From Marinobacter sp. es.042 (GTDB lineage: Bacteria; Pseudomonadota; Gammaproteobacteria; Pseudomonadales; Oleiphilaceae): DNA of 64,000 bases. Shown here one piece after another: positions 46,735-56,871 of the stretch. Each line of letters starts with the position of its first letter. Position 1 is the stretch's first letter. Location: NCBI RefSeq assembly GCF_900188315.1, contig NZ_LT897781.1, positions 1,736,001 through 1,800,000 on the forward strand, given 5' to 3'. The notes beneath the pieces are model-generated. The model ran no database searches, had not been told where the DNA came from, and saw only the letters and a list, made by a program, of their open reading frames with translations. The position numbers and the translations under genes were made by a program.

Positions 46735-48918
46735 ATGCACCTGTACATAGCCGAAAAACCAAGCCTCGGCCGCGCCATCGCCGCAGCCCTCCCCGGCCCT
46801 CACCAGAAAGGCCAGGGCTGGATACGCTGTGGCACTGGCGACAATGCTGCCACCGTTAGCTGGTGCATCGGCCACCTGCTGGAACCGGCAGAACCTGCAC
46901 GCTATAACCCGGCCTGGAAAAAATGGCGCCAGGAAGACCTGCCGATGTTTCCCGACAAATGGGAGGTCATGCCCAAGGACAGCGTGCGACAGCAGCTCAA
47001 AGTGCTGGAATCCCTGATCCGCCAGGCCCAGACCATTATTCATGCCGGCGACCCGGACCGCGAAGGCCAGCTGCTGGTGGACGAAGTTATCCGCTATTTC
47101 GGCACCAGCGCACCGGTGCAGCGCATTCTGATCAACGATCTGACGCCAGCGGCCGTGGCTCGCGCAATCCAAAACCCCAAAGACAACCGGGAATTCCGTC
47201 GGTTATCCCATTCCGCCCTGGCCAGACAACGCGCCGACTGGCTCTATGGCATCAACCTGACCCGATTTTATACCCTCAGTTATCAGCGGCAGGGTGAACA
47301 GGGGGTCTATTCCGTTGGCCGGGTACAGACTCCGGTGCTTGGCCTTGTGGTTGAACGTGACAACACCATTGAGCACTTCCAGCCCAAGCCCTATTATCGA
47401 ATTGAGGCAAGGTTCAGGGCGCAGGAGGAAGAGGCCGACCAGCAAACCTTCACCGCCCGCTGGCAGCCCAACGAGCAATTCCAGGATTACCTGGATGAAG
47501 AGAACCGCCTGCTGAACCGGGAAGTCGCTGAACAGATTGCCGACAGCGTTCGAAACCGACCCGGCACCATCACCGAGTCCCGCTTTCGGGATCGGTCGGA
47601 AGCGCCGCCGCTGCCGTTTTCCCTGTCGGCCCTGCAAATTGAAGCAGGCCGGTTATTCCGCATGGGTGCCAAAGACGTCCTGGATACCGCCCAGAATCTT
47701 TACGAGCGCCACCAGCTCATCACCTACCCGCGATCCGATTGCCGGTATTTACCGGAAGGCCACTACAGCCAGCGGGAGCAGGTGATAAGGGCCATTGCCC
47801 GAGTGGCACCGGATCTGGAGCAAGCCTGCAACGGCGCAGACCTTGGCCGCAGGACTTCCGCCTGGAACGACAAACAGGTCGACGCCCACCACGCTATTAT
47901 CCCAACCAGCCGCCCGACGCCGAACGGCAAACTCAGTGACGCGGAAGAAAAAATCTACGGACTGATTAGCCGGTATTATCTGATTCAGTTCGCGCCCGAT
48001 GCCGTGCACAGGGAGGGTAAGCTAACGGTACGAGTGTCAGAGCACGAATTCCGCGCGACGGAAACCGCCATCCTGGTGCCCGGCTGGAAAACGCTGGAGC
48101 TGAAACTGCGAGAAGGTCGCAAGGAACCGGAGAAGGCACCCCTTCCCAGACTGGAAAAAGGCGAGCCGGTATTTTGCGACGATAGTAGCCTTAGCGAGCG
48201 CAAAACCCAGCCGCCCCAGCATTTCACGGACGCGACCCTGCTCTCGGCAATGACCAACATTGCCCGATTTGTAACCGATACCGAACTTCGCAAAACCCTG
48301 CGCGAAACCGATGGCCTGGGCACCGAAGCAACGCGGGCTGCGATCATCGACACCTTGTTCAAGCGCGATTACCTTTACCGCGACAGTCGACATATCCGCG
48401 CCACCGACAAAGCCAAGGCGTTGATCATTGCTCTGCCCGAATCGGTAAGCAAGCCGGATCGAACGGCCGTCTGGGAAGCCACCCTGGAGAGTATTCGCCG
48501 TGGCGAGGGCGATCCCAGGAAGTTTCTGGATACCCTCAAAGAGGAGATCCGCGGCTTTCTGGACAGGCCCCAGGGCCGCCAGACCGTCGACTCGGAGAGT
48601 ATCGGCACAACCTCACCAGAGGCACAGCCCCACTGCCCCAAATGTCGCGCCCCGATGCTGGAGCGAGAGGGCAAATTCGGCCGCTTTTTTGCCTGCACCC
48701 GCTACCCGGATTGCCGGGGCACCCGACCGCTGGAAGAAGCCACGCCTCAGGATGGTACTGGCCAGAAACCCATTCCATGCCCCCACTGTTTCTCGCCCCT
48801 GGTGCGACGAAAAGGGAAAAAAGGCTGGTTCTGGGGCTGCAGTAATTTCCCCGGCTGCCGACAAACACTGGACGACGACAACGGAAAGCCTTCGGTCCGT
48901 TTACGCAAGTCTACATAA
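46735..48918 (+). CDS. topB: DNA topoisomerase III
   Basis: A 727-residue type IA topoisomerase. A Toprim domain starts with MHLYIAEKPSLGRAI and has HAGDPDREGQLL (acidic metal site); the catalytic Tyr331 lies in LITYPRSDCRYL. Two C-terminal zinc-finger-like motifs, CPKCRAPM...CTRYPDC and CPHCFSPL...CSNFPGC, follow the core. Topo III decatenates replicated DNA and, with RecQ, resolves recombination intermediates. The frame is open 102 codons further upstream, but the ATG at 46735 gives the family start; the extra frame crosses the repeat element. Confidence 0.96.
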   Translation: MHLYIAEKPSLGRAIAAALPGPHQKGQGWIRCGTGDNAATVSWCIGHLLEPAEPARYNPAWKKWRQEDLPMFPDKWEVMPKDSVRQQLKVLESLIRQAQTIIHAGDPDREGQLLVDEVIRYFGTSAPVQRILINDLTPAAVARAIQNPKDNREFRRLSHSALARQRADWLYGINLTRFYTLSYQRQGEQGVYSVGRVQTPVLGLVVERDNTIEHFQPKPYYRIEARFRAQEEEADQQTFTARWQPNEQFQDYLDEENRLLNREVAEQIADSVRNRPGTITESRFRDRSEAPPLPFSLSALQIEAGRLFRMGAKDVLDTAQNLYERHQLITYPRSDCRYLPEGHYSQREQVIRAIARVAPDLEQACNGADLGRRTSAWNDKQVDAHHAIIPTSRPTPNGKLSDAEEKIYGLISRYYLIQFAPDAVHREGKLTVRVSEHEFRATETAILVPGWKTLELKLREGRKEPEKAPLPRLEKGEPVFCDDSSLSERKTQPPQHFTDATLLSAMTNIARFVTDTELRKTLRETDGLGTEATRAAIIDTLFKRDYLYRDSRHIRATDKAKALIIALPESVSKPDRTAVWEATLESIRRGEGDPRKFLDTLKEEIRGFLDRPQGRQTVDSESIGTTSPEAQPHCPKCRAPMLEREGKFGRFFACTRYPDCRGTRPLEEATPQDGTGQKPIPCPHCFSPLVRRKGKKGWFWGCSNFPGCRQTLDDDNGKPSVRLRKST

Positions 48919-49029
48919 CGATACTGAACGCAGATCCACATTTTGTGATAATTGATTGATATAGCAGAGTAGTCCATTGAACGCTCTGCTCGATATCAGG
49001 CAAGAGAGCGACACTCCGGGAGAGGCTTA

Positions 49030-49764
49030 ATGCGTATTGCTTTGCTTGAAGATGAAACGGAACAGGCACAGCACATCCAGTCAATTCTGTCTGAAAGCGG
49101 GCATCACTGCGACAGCTTCCCGACCGGCCAATATTTCCTGAGCGCGGTTCTGCACCGCAGCTACGACCTCCTGATTCTGGACTGGCAGATCCCGGACATG
49201 ACCGGCATTGATGTTCTCGAGAGCGTTCGCGCCCAGCTGAACTGGCCGATTCCGGTCGTGTTTCTCACCCAGCGAGACAGCGAGGCGGATATTGTTCGAG
49301 CTCTGGACGCCGGCGCCGACGATTACCTGGCCAAGCCGGCCCGTGCCGCGGAATTGGGCGCACGCATCAATGCCCTGGCAAGACGCTCCAATCCTGACAG
49401 CGAAAAGGAAGTGCTTCACTATGGTCCGTTCGAAATCAACACACAGCAAAGGTTCATTGTACTCCATGGCGAAGAACTGACCCTGACCGACAAGGATTTC
49501 GATCTGACTCTGTTCCTGTTCCAGAACCAGGGCCGGCTGCTGACTCGGGAGATGCTGCTTGAGCGCGTCTGGGGTCTGGCGCGGGATATCAATACCCGTA
49601 CCGTGGACACGCATATGAGCCGACTGCGCCGTCGTCTCGGCCTGAACCCGGAAAACGGCTTCCGCATCAAGACGATATACCAGCGGGGCTACCGCTTGGA
49701 GGCCATGAAGGCGCAGGACCAGGCCTTTGACGTCAACGAACCCGCCAGGGCAGCCAATGACTGA
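49030..49764 (+). CDS. OmpR/PhoB-family response regulator
   Basis: A 244-residue response regulator. The receiver domain has the acidic pair in LLEDETEQA, phosphoacceptor Asp51 in LILDWQIPDMTG, Thr in VFLTQRD and Lys in YLAKPARAAEL. The C-terminal winged helix (about residues 130-225) has RVWGLARDINTRTVDTHMSRLRRRL. It overlaps the next gene by 8 bases and forms one operon with the FecR/LysM protein and the CHASE2 kinase, which is its likely partner. Confidence 0.93.
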   Translation: MRIALLEDETEQAQHIQSILSESGHHCDSFPTGQYFLSAVLHRSYDLLILDWQIPDMTGIDVLESVRAQLNWPIPVVFLTQRDSEADIVRALDAGADDYLAKPARAAELGARINALARRSNPDSEKEVLHYGPFEINTQQRFIVLHGEELTLTDKDFDLTLFLFQNQGRLLTREMLLERVWGLARDINTRTVDTHMSRLRRRLGLNPENGFRIKTIYQRGYRLEAMKAQDQAFDVNEPARAAND

Positions 49765-51394
49765 CAGCCCCGCTCCGCGATTACCGGCACTGCTGCTGAT
49801 CCTTTCACTGCTTGCCTGGGCTGCGCCCGCAGCTGCGGAGCTGTCGGTAACTCGCGGTTCAGCCGGGCATTCTGACGTTTCGTCGGCCAACCCGGTGCCC
49901 GAGTGGATCTACACCTTGCGGCCGGGAGAAAGCTTTTCGGAAGTGGCCAGCGACCTGCTCGCCCCCAATTATCCCGCGAGTCGCCTTCTGCAGTACAACA
50001 AGATTGGCAACGGTGCCATTCTGGGGGCCGGCGACCGTGTGCGAATTCCCCTTGCCTGGCTAAAGCGCCAACCTCAGCCGGCGCGGGCGACATCGGTCAC
50101 CGGAACCGTGCAGTTGATTTCCGGAAATACCGGTCGGAAAACACCCCTGAGCGAAGACGTCCTCATCCGCGTTGGTGATGAAATTCTGTCCGCGTCCGGG
50201 ACCGCCACCATTGAACTGGCGGACGGCTCGGAAGTAAGGATTTCTCCAAATTCTCGACTCATCTTCAATCGCCTGACCCAATACGGCAAAGCCGGCATGG
50301 TCGATACCAGACTCCGACTCGACAGGGGCGAGATCCACACCCGGGTGAAGCCGGTCATGGAGGGAGGCGCACGATTCGAGATTGAAACGCCTTCAGCCGT
50401 CGCCGCCGTGAGAGGTACCGCATTTTCACTCCAGACATCCGCAGAGGGCACTCGACTGCAGGTAACCGAGGGCGACGTTGACTTCGGAGCCCCCGGCAAG
50501 ACCCGCCGCATCCCTGCGGGTTTCGGAGCCAGCTTGTCCACCACCGACAACGACGGCCTGAGCATTCGTCGCCTGCCGCCAGCGCCGGCGCTCAATCCAC
50601 TGCCTCCGAGACTGACCCAACTGCCCACCACCATGACCTGGCAGGAAAGTCGCGCCCCCATGCACCGGGTAGACATCTTCGAAAGCGACACAGGTCGCTG
50701 GGTAGAAAGCCGAAAACTGACAGGTAACAGCTTTGATATCGGGCAACTGGATAATGGCAGCTATGAGGTTCACCTGGCGGCACTCGATACTCGCGGCACG
50801 GCGGGAATGCCCCGCGTCGTCCCGCTGGAAGTCGATCTTCAGGCCAGGACTGCAAGCCTGGTTGCTCCGGAAGATGGTGGCACCGTCAACGACGATATGC
50901 CCGAGTTTCGCTGGCAGCTTAACGGCGACAATGAAGTGGCACGGGTAGAAATAGCCGAGGATCAGGATTTCCGGAACCTGATTGCCACCAGCGAGTGGGC
51001 ACCCGAAACGGCTGCCCTGCCCTCACGCCCGCTTGGGCCTGGCAAGTATTACTGGCGCGTGGTGACCGAAGCAGGCGGCAATTCAGTTGCTTCAACGCAG
51101 CCGCGGGAGCTGCTGGTCAATGGCAGTCTGCCTCCGGTTCGGATCATCAGCGTGAACTACATCGACAGCCAGGTAAGGGTGTTCTGGGAGAAGGTAGACA
51201 CGGCGGCAGAATACCGACTGCAACTCTCGGAGGAGCCGGGCTTCAACAATATCATCAAGGAAGCAACACTGCCTGATACCACGGCAGCCTTGCGTCTTAT
51301 TCCCGGAAGGCGGTATTTTGTGCGCCTGAAAGCTCTTTCTGATGGTCCACTGCAAAGCCGTTGGGGACCAGGGAGGGAATTGTACCTGGAATAA
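49757..51394 (+). CDS. FecR-domain protein with LysM-like segment, periplasmic
   Basis: A 545-residue exported protein. A signal peptide (LPALLLILSLLAWAAPAAA) is followed by a LysM-like peptidoglycan-binding segment at about residues 50-100 (WIYTLRPGESFSEVASDLL) and a FecR domain at about 105-260 (GTVQLISGNTGRK, then GGARFEIETPSAVAAVRGTAFSL). The rest contains fibronectin III-like segments (WQLNGDNEVARVEIAED; FWEKVDTAAEYRLQLSEEP). FecR domains relay envelope signals. The start at 49757 overlaps the response regulator gene by 8 bases; the CHASE2 kinase gene follows after 33 bases. No role is known. Confidence 0.88.
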   Translation: MTDSPAPRLPALLLILSLLAWAAPAAAELSVTRGSAGHSDVSSANPVPEWIYTLRPGESFSEVASDLLAPNYPASRLLQYNKIGNGAILGAGDRVRIPLAWLKRQPQPARATSVTGTVQLISGNTGRKTPLSEDVLIRVGDEILSASGTATIELADGSEVRISPNSRLIFNRLTQYGKAGMVDTRLRLDRGEIHTRVKPVMEGGARFEIETPSAVAAVRGTAFSLQTSAEGTRLQVTEGDVDFGAPGKTRRIPAGFGASLSTTDNDGLSIRRLPPAPALNPLPPRLTQLPTTMTWQESRAPMHRVDIFESDTGRWVESRKLTGNSFDIGQLDNGSYEVHLAALDTRGTAGMPRVVPLEVDLQARTASLVAPEDGGTVNDDMPEFRWQLNGDNEVARVEIAEDQDFRNLIATSEWAPETAALPSRPLGPGKYYWRVVTEAGGNSVASTQPRELLVNGSLPPVRIISVNYIDSQVRVFWEKVDTAAEYRLQLSEEPGFNNIIKEATLPDTTAALRLIPGRRYFVRLKALSDGPLQSRWGPGRELYLE

Positions 51395-51427
51395 TCCGTT
51401 GATCGACCGAACCACACAGCAGGGCTC

Positions 51428-53995
51428 ATGAACCGGGATTGGCTGCCAATTAAAACGACCCCCTGGACTCTGGGCCTGATACTGCTGGCACTGCTCCTGC
51501 TTATCCAGACAACCGAACTGCCTCAACGCCTGGATTACTGGCTGTACGACCAAACCATCACCTCGAATCCACTGGAAGCCTCGGACGAGGTGGTTCTGGT
51601 GACGATCGACGAGCTGAGCCTGAATCGCCTGGGCCGCTGGCCCTGGCCCCGTAATCTGCACGCTGAGCTCATTGCCAAGCTCAACGAGGCGGGCGCAAAA
51701 ACCATTGTGTTCGATATTCTGTTCGCCGAACCGTCGCCAGACGACCAGCAACTGGCAGAACAGATGCGAAGCCACGGCAACGTTATTCTGCCAGTCTATC
51801 TGTCACCTCCCACCTCCCAGTACCTGTTAAGCGAACAATTGCCGGTTGGAGTGCTGGCTTCAGCGGCCGCCGGTCTGGGCCATGCTCACGTGGAACTGGA
51901 CAGCGACGGCGTTGCCCGAGGTCTTTACCTGTTTAATGGCCTCGGTAACCAGCTCTGGCCAAGCCTTGCGCTGGCCGCAAGCGGTGTTGGACCACAAAAT
52001 CCGGAGACCGAGGATACGCCTTCCTATGTCAATATTCGGGATCAATACCGTGCTGTGCCCCTGATCGGTGGTGCTGGCTCTCTGCAGTCGTATTCTTTCT
52101 CGCAGGTACTCACTCAGCCGGCCGCACCCGAACACTTCAGTGGCAAAATAGTCTTTGTCGGTGCCACAGCCGCCGGTTTTGGCGACATACTGCCCACGCC
52201 CTTCTCGGGGCTGAGCCGTCCGATGTCTGGCGTTGAGTTCCACGCCAACGTGTTGTCGGCATCCATGCAGGGATTGTTGATTAAACCGGCACCGGCGTGG
52301 GCGTCTGCCCTGTTGGCTATGACAACTATCCTGATACTCGCCCTCGCCCTGCCGCCCATGCGCCCCGCGCGAACCCTTCTCGCCTGTGCGACAGCCCTGG
52401 CGGGACTGGTCGGAATCTATCTGTTCGTGCTGCTGACGATGCGATGGTGGGTTCCCCTCGCAAACGCACTGCTGGTTCCACTCTTGGCCTTTCCTGTATC
52501 CAGCGGCCTCCGACTGGCCATGACCAACCGATTTTTAAACCGGCAACTGGACGAGCTGGCCAGAAGCCCCCAGGTCGCCCTGCCCGCACCCTCGGGAAGG
52601 AACCCGACACAACTTCTGGAGCACTTCCAGGCCCTGTTTCGTCCCACAGGATGGCTTCTGATGGAGGAGAACGACATCCTCTCCGCACGTGGACTGTCAC
52701 AGAGCGATATTCCGGATGACCTGACTCCGGGGCACTGGTTTCACGACAGCAATCGCAGCTGGATTGAGCTATTGCGAGCCGGCACCCGCTATCACCTGGG
52801 TCTGCTATTGCCCAATGATCTTGGGCGCGAGGCTATCCAGCGCTATCTGCGCAGGCTGCACCTTGAGCAAGCCGTACCGGCGGATTCTGCTGCCCGACCC
52901 AGTGAAAACATTTCTGCACGAATCGAGCGGGTCCGCATTGCCACGGATCGCTTGAACCACATGCAGCAGTTCATCCGGAGAAGTTTTGAGCGCATGCCCG
53001 ACGGTATCATCGTGACTGACGAACTGGGGGTCATCCGTTTTGCCAACGGTCACATAGAGGAGTGGTTCCGCGAGCCCATGCCGAGCCTGGCCGGCCTTCC
53101 CCTGGTAAGGCTGCTGGAGGGACATGATCCGCGGGAAACGCCACCCTGGCATGAAACCGTTTCCGACACCCTGACCCTATTACAGAGCCGCACCGTAGAC
53201 CTCAGGATTCGCGACAAGGATTTCCTGATTCATTTTGCACCGTTTTCTCTGCCGGACAGCGACCAACAAGGCATCATTGCCAATATTTCGGATATTTCGG
53301 AATTGCGGGAGCAGCAGCGCCAGCACCGCGAGGCTATCGACTTTATTTCCCATGACGTGCGTTCGCCTCTGGTTTCCCAACTTGCCCTGATCGAACAGTT
53401 GAAACGGGATCCAAGCCACATTGAACAGAAACAGCTGGAGCAACTGGGGCGACTGGCCCGAAGAAGCTATCACCTGGCCGAGGAATTCGTGCAGCTGGCC
53501 CGGGCGGAACAGCTAACAGAAACCCGGTTCTACGAATGCGAATTCCTGGCGATCGTAGAAAACGCTCGCGACAGCGTCATCGAGCAGGCTGTAGAGAAAC
53601 AGATACAACTCCAGTTACAGGGTACCGAGGATTTGTGGCTGAAAGGCAATGCGGAGCTTCTGGAGCGCGCCGTTATCAACCTGCTGACCAATGCTGTTCA
53701 ATACAGCCCGAGTGGATCAGACGTCAGCGTTCAGGTCTTCCGTGCGGGCCATCAGGCCTGTTTGACGATTGCTGATGAAGGTACCGGTATCGATCCGGAG
53801 GAACTGCCACAACTGTTTGACCGTTACCGGCGTCAAAAAAGCACTGAGCTGGCCGGAGTCCACGGAACGGGGCTCGGACTATCCTTCGTTAAAACCGTTG
53901 TTGAAAAACATAGAGGAGAAATTTCGGTGTCGTCGCAACCAGGTGAAGGCTCTGCGTTCACGCTTAAACTACCGATTGCCGACCCGATGGCCTGA
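51428..53995 (+). CDS. CHASE2-domain sensor histidine kinase
   Basis: An 855-residue inner-membrane kinase. One membrane helix at about 13-27 precedes a periplasmic CHASE2 domain (about 30-290; VLVTIDELSLNRLGRWPWPR, GKIVFVGATAAGFGD), followed by three more helices (about 290-360). The cytoplasmic part has a PAS domain (about 515-625; RMPDGIIVTDELGVIRFAN), a HisKA dimerisation helix with phosphoacceptor His642 in FISHDVRSPL, and an HATPase_c domain with NLLTNAVQYSP, DEGTGI and HGTGLGLSFV. CHASE2 is an extracellular sensor domain usually attached to adenylate cyclases or kinases. Cotranscribed with the response regulator and FecR genes upstream. Confidence 0.94.
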   Translation: MNRDWLPIKTTPWTLGLILLALLLLIQTTELPQRLDYWLYDQTITSNPLEASDEVVLVTIDELSLNRLGRWPWPRNLHAELIAKLNEAGAKTIVFDILFAEPSPDDQQLAEQMRSHGNVILPVYLSPPTSQYLLSEQLPVGVLASAAAGLGHAHVELDSDGVARGLYLFNGLGNQLWPSLALAASGVGPQNPETEDTPSYVNIRDQYRAVPLIGGAGSLQSYSFSQVLTQPAAPEHFSGKIVFVGATAAGFGDILPTPFSGLSRPMSGVEFHANVLSASMQGLLIKPAPAWASALLAMTTILILALALPPMRPARTLLACATALAGLVGIYLFVLLTMRWWVPLANALLVPLLAFPVSSGLRLAMTNRFLNRQLDELARSPQVALPAPSGRNPTQLLEHFQALFRPTGWLLMEENDILSARGLSQSDIPDDLTPGHWFHDSNRSWIELLRAGTRYHLGLLLPNDLGREAIQRYLRRLHLEQAVPADSAARPSENISARIERVRIATDRLNHMQQFIRRSFERMPDGIIVTDELGVIRFANGHIEEWFREPMPSLAGLPLVRLLEGHDPRETPPWHETVSDTLTLLQSRTVDLRIRDKDFLIHFAPFSLPDSDQQGIIANISDISELREQQRQHREAIDFISHDVRSPLVSQLALIEQLKRDPSHIEQKQLEQLGRLARRSYHLAEEFVQLARAEQLTETRFYECEFLAIVENARDSVIEQAVEKQIQLQLQGTEDLWLKGNAELLERAVINLLTNAVQYSPSGSDVSVQVFRAGHQACLTIADEGTGIDPEELPQLFDRYRRQKSTELAGVHGTGLGLSFVKTVVEKHRGEISVSSQPGEGSAFTLKLPIADPMA

Positions 53996-54026
53996 GACTT
54001 CATACTCCAGGCCCGGGGTTCTAGTT

Positions 54027-54491
54027 TCAGGAACGGATGGACTTGCTCACAACATCGGAGGGCTCACTGGTCAGCCCGTTGGTATCCTGAACCTGGATAG
54101 TGAAATACCAGGTCCCTGCGTCCAGACCACTCACCTCGTAGGACATTTCCGCTTCGGCCTGAGCATTGGTGACGACCACCTCTTCGCTCAGCTCGTCAGC
54201 ATCCTGACCGTACCGGATCACATATTTGTCGAGCTCACCCATCGGAATGCTCTCGCCGTTAACGCGAGTCAGGGGAGCGCTCCAGCTCAATACTGCGGAG
54301 CGCTCTGGAGATGACTCTTGTCCGCCGGCGCCCCCGGAATCAACTTGACTGCCTGATCCAGCGGAATCTCCAGAATCGCCCGGCGAATCGACGCTAGCAC
54401 TACCCGATGATCCACCCCCACAGCCTGTGAGAAGTGCTCCAAAAATAAACGCGGCGATCCATGCCTGTGACACTTTGATGACGCGTTTCAT
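54027..54491 (-). CDS. Small lipoprotein with fibronectin type III-like domain
   Basis: A 154-residue lipoprotein: signal segment with lipobox LLTGC near residue 23, then a Gly/Ser/Asp-rich linker, then a fibronectin III-like domain (VLSWSAPLTRVNGESIP, DKYVIRYG, AGTWYFTIQVQDTNGLTSEPSD). Such domains bind other proteins or polysaccharides. The ATG at 54491 was chosen as it begins the signal peptide; a longer frame exists. It converges with the CHASE2 kinase, 31 bases from its stop. I do not recognise a specific family. Confidence 0.8.
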   Translation of the reverse strand: MKRVIKVSQAWIAAFIFGALLTGCGGGSSGSASVDSPGDSGDSAGSGSQVDSGGAGGQESSPERSAVLSWSAPLTRVNGESIPMGELDKYVIRYGQDADELSEEVVVTNAQAEAEMSYEVSGLDAGTWYFTIQVQDTNGLTSEPSDVVSKSIRS

Positions 54492-54739
54492 AAGCATTAA
54501 GCACCAATAAATCGTCGACTTTGTTAAATTGTATAAAACGCGGACGATTATCGGTGTGACTGGGGTCATTTTCCTAATTACGAAAATGTCAATTTCCCGT
54601 CAGGGATTGGTAATAAAGCGGGGAAGTAATTGATCAGGCGGGCAAATTTTTGCTTAACGGAATCAAGCGACATACACAACGTTACAAAAAAGTCTGGGCA
54701 GGGGCAGTGGAGAAAAAATGCGCATGCTGAAGTGCGAAA

Positions 54740-54765
54740 AAAAGGTCCCCAAATACGGGCCTTTT
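54740..54765 (-). terminator. Second terminator after initiator tRNA
   Basis: AAAAGG-T-CCC pairs with GGGCCTTTT (54740-54749 with 54757-54765, one bulged T). On the minus strand seven T residues follow, typical of rho-independent termination. It is a back-up to the stronger hairpin at 54804-54832. Confidence 0.5.
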
Positions 54766-54803
54766 GCTTATGGTGGGTATGCTCACAAAGGTCGAATACA
54801 AAC

Positions 54804-54832
54804 AATAAAGCCCGCAAGATGCGGGCTTTATT
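54804..54832 (-). terminator. Rho-independent terminator after tRNA-fMet
   Basis: Perfect 12-bp stem AATAAAGCCCGC / GCGGGCTTTATT (54804-54815 and 54821-54832) with a 5-base loop, 7 bases past the tRNA 3' end on the minus strand. Confidence 0.85.
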
Positions 54833-54839
54833 TCAATAA

Positions 54840-54916
<77 letters not shown>

Positions 54917-54960
54917 TCAAAACTGGTTGTTTACCGGGCTACCCCGATCAACGTGCGCGT

Positions 54961-54989
54961 ATAGTAAGGATTGGATGCGGAACTGTCAA
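54961..54989 (-). promoter_or_regulatory. Promoter of initiator tRNA
   Basis: On the minus strand TTGACA (54984-54989), a 17-base spacer and TACTAT (54961-54966) form a near-consensus sigma70 promoter. A GC-rich discriminator (ACGCGCACG) follows, typical of stringently controlled stable-RNA promoters. The -35 box overlaps the end of rnhB. Confidence 0.85.
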
Positions 54990-55672
54990 TCGATATCTTC
55001 GAAAAGGTCGGCCCGGTACTGGAGCCCTTCGGGCTCTGTGGCAATCTGATCTCGATAAAACCCCACTGTCTCAATCACTTCCTGAACAGGTCGAAACGAG
55101 CGGCGGTGTTCAGTGGTTGCTCCGAGGCGGCGCAGGGCTTCCAGATGGACCGGGGTCGGATAACCTTTGTGCTGCGCCAGGCCGAAACCGGGAAAACGCG
55201 CTTCCAGCGCTTCCATTTCCCGGTCACGCGTTACTTTGGCAATAATAGAAGCGGCGCTGATGGCTGCCACCCGACTATCGCCTTTGACAACCGGTTCCGA
55301 CGGCCAGCGCCACTTGGGACAGCGATTGCCATCCACCAGAACGTACTCAGGCACCACAGCCAGCCCCGACACTGCGCGCTCCATAGCCAGCATTGTGGCC
55401 TGGTAGATATTCAGCCGGTCAATTTCGTGGGACTCGCACCGGCCAATGCTCCAGGCTTTGGCATGCTCGAGAATCTGATCGTAGAGGGCGTTGCAACGCT
55501 TCTCGGTCAGCTTCTTTGAGTCAGCCAGGCCTGCGATTGGCCGGTCCGGATCCAGAATGACCGCGGCAGTCACAACGGCCCCGATGAGCGGCCCCCGACC
55601 GACTTCGTCCACACCGGCAAGCAAAGAACCGGTGTAACGACACTCGAAGGGTGGCAAAGGGCTCTTGGGCAT
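54986..55672 (-). CDS. rnhB: Ribonuclease HII
   Basis: A 228-residue RNase H type 2. The Asp/Glu metal site is in [18 protein letters not shown] near residue 18, with a further Asp in YVLVDGN near 110 and [18 protein letters not shown]. It cleaves RNA-DNA hybrids and removes single ribonucleotides from DNA. It ends the envelope operon and shares one base with the lpxB stop (TGATG). The initiator tRNA promoter overlaps its 3' end. Confidence 0.96.
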   Translation of the reverse strand: MPKSPLPPFECRYTGSLLAGVDEVGRGPLIGAVVTAAVILDPDRPIAGLADSKKLTEKRCNALYDQILEHAKAWSIGRCESHEIDRLNIYQATMLAMERAVSGLAVVPEYVLVDGNRCPKWRWPSEPVVKGDSRVAAISAASIIAKVTRDREMEALEARFPGFGLAQHKGYPTPVHLEALRRLGATTEHRRSFRPVQEVIETVGFYRDQIATEPEGLQYRADLFEDID

Positions 55673-56853
55673 CAGTGGGCACCCTGCTCTATCAGGTCTG
55701 AGATCGCTTGAGCGGCTTTTTCATCAGCCCCCTGCTTCAGTGCATGGTGCAACTCGGTAAAGGCTTCGTTAAGCCTCGCCCTCTCTTCTTTGTTCTCGAG
55801 TCGCTCAAGCACTGCTGCACCCAGACTCTCGGCCGTGGCGTCGTCCTGGAGCAGCTCTGGAACAAGCTGGCGCTTGGCGAGGAGATTGGGCAATGCGACA
55901 TGAGGCACCTTCACCAACTTCGACAGAAGAGCATAGCTGAACCCGCTCAGGCGGTACCCTACAACCATCGGCTTTTTAAGAAGCATCGCTTCGAGTGTTG
56001 CCGTTCCAGAGGCCAAGAGCACAACGTCGGAGGCGGCCATAACATCCCTGGAACGCCCGCGTATTATGGTAACCGGAAGCTTCAACTCCAACGCATCGAC
56101 CAGATCGCGCACCTGCTTCTCCCGGTCCCGGTTCACGCAGGGGATCACCAACTGCAGATCAGGTCTTCTTTCCTGTATCCAGCGAGAGGCCTCAAGGAAC
56201 AAGGTACCAAGTCTCTCCACTTCTCCTGCACGACTACCGGGAAGCACCGCCAGTACGGGTGCATCCGCATTTATTCCCAACGACTCCCGCATCTTGAGGG
56301 TATCCGGTGCCACGGGAATTCGATCCGCCAGTGGATGGCCCACGAAGGCTACAGGCACCTGATGCTCCTCGTAAAACCTCGCTTCGAAAGGAAACAGCGT
56401 CAACATCAGGTTGACCGACTTGGCAATTTTGAAGATCCGCTTCTGCCGCCAGGCCCAGACCGATGGGCTGACATAATGCACGGAAAGAATGCCGGCCTCG
56501 CGGCAGCGCCGTTCGATCGCAAGCGTAAAATCCGGAGAATCGATACCGATCACGACATCCGGTGGCGTGGCGAAGAAATAGTCCAGGAGCCGGGCCCGGA
56601 TGCTGAACAGTTCACGAATTCGTCCAAGAACCTCCACCAGCCCCATGACCGAAAGACGTTCCATCGGCACCAGGGAATGAAATCCCTCCGCAACCATTTC
56701 CTCCCCGCCAATGCCGACAAACCGGGCCTGGGGATAGCGTTGGCGCAGCGAACGGATCAGGCCGGCACCGAGGATATCCCCCGATGCCTCACCGGCAATG
56801 ATTCCGAATGTGATTTTACGCTCGCTGATGGTCGCGTGAGAAAGATCTGTCAC
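55672..56853 (-). CDS. lpxB: Lipid A disaccharide synthase
   Basis: A 393-residue family 19 glycosyltransferase. It has [18 protein letters not shown] at the start, [11 protein letters not shown] near 180, [12 protein letters not shown] near 215 and [21 protein letters not shown] near 290. LpxB joins UDP-2,3-diacylglucosamine and lipid X into the lipid A disaccharide, at the inner membrane. The gene lies 18 bases after lpxA and overlaps rnhB by one base. Confidence 0.97.
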   Translation of the reverse strand: MTDLSHATISERKITFGIIAGEASGDILGAGLIRSLRQRYPQARFVGIGGEEMVAEGFHSLVPMERLSVMGLVEVLGRIRELFSIRARLLDYFFATPPDVVIGIDSPDFTLAIERRCREAGILSVHYVSPSVWAWRQKRIFKIAKSVNLMLTLFPFEARFYEEHQVPVAFVGHPLADRIPVAPDTLKMRESLGINADAPVLAVLPGSRAGEVERLGTLFLEASRWIQERRPDLQLVIPCVNRDREKQVRDLVDALELKLPVTIIRGRSRDVMAASDVVLLASGTATLEAMLLKKPMVVGYRLSGFSYALLSKLVKVPHVALPNLLAKRQLVPELLQDDATAESLGAAVLERLENKEERARLNEAFTELHHALKQGADEKAAQAISDLIEQGAH

Positions 56854-56871
56854 CGACAGGCTCCTGCCGGG

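Larger units (their letters stand above)
54492..54839. other. Intergenic region between a lipoprotein gene and initiator tRNA
   Basis: 348 bases, AT-rich, with two hairpins near the tRNA end (54740-54765 and 54804-54832) that read as terminators for the tRNA on the minus strand. The remainder must include the promoter of the lipoprotein gene. Short open frames on the plus strand show no family signature. Confidence 0.5.
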
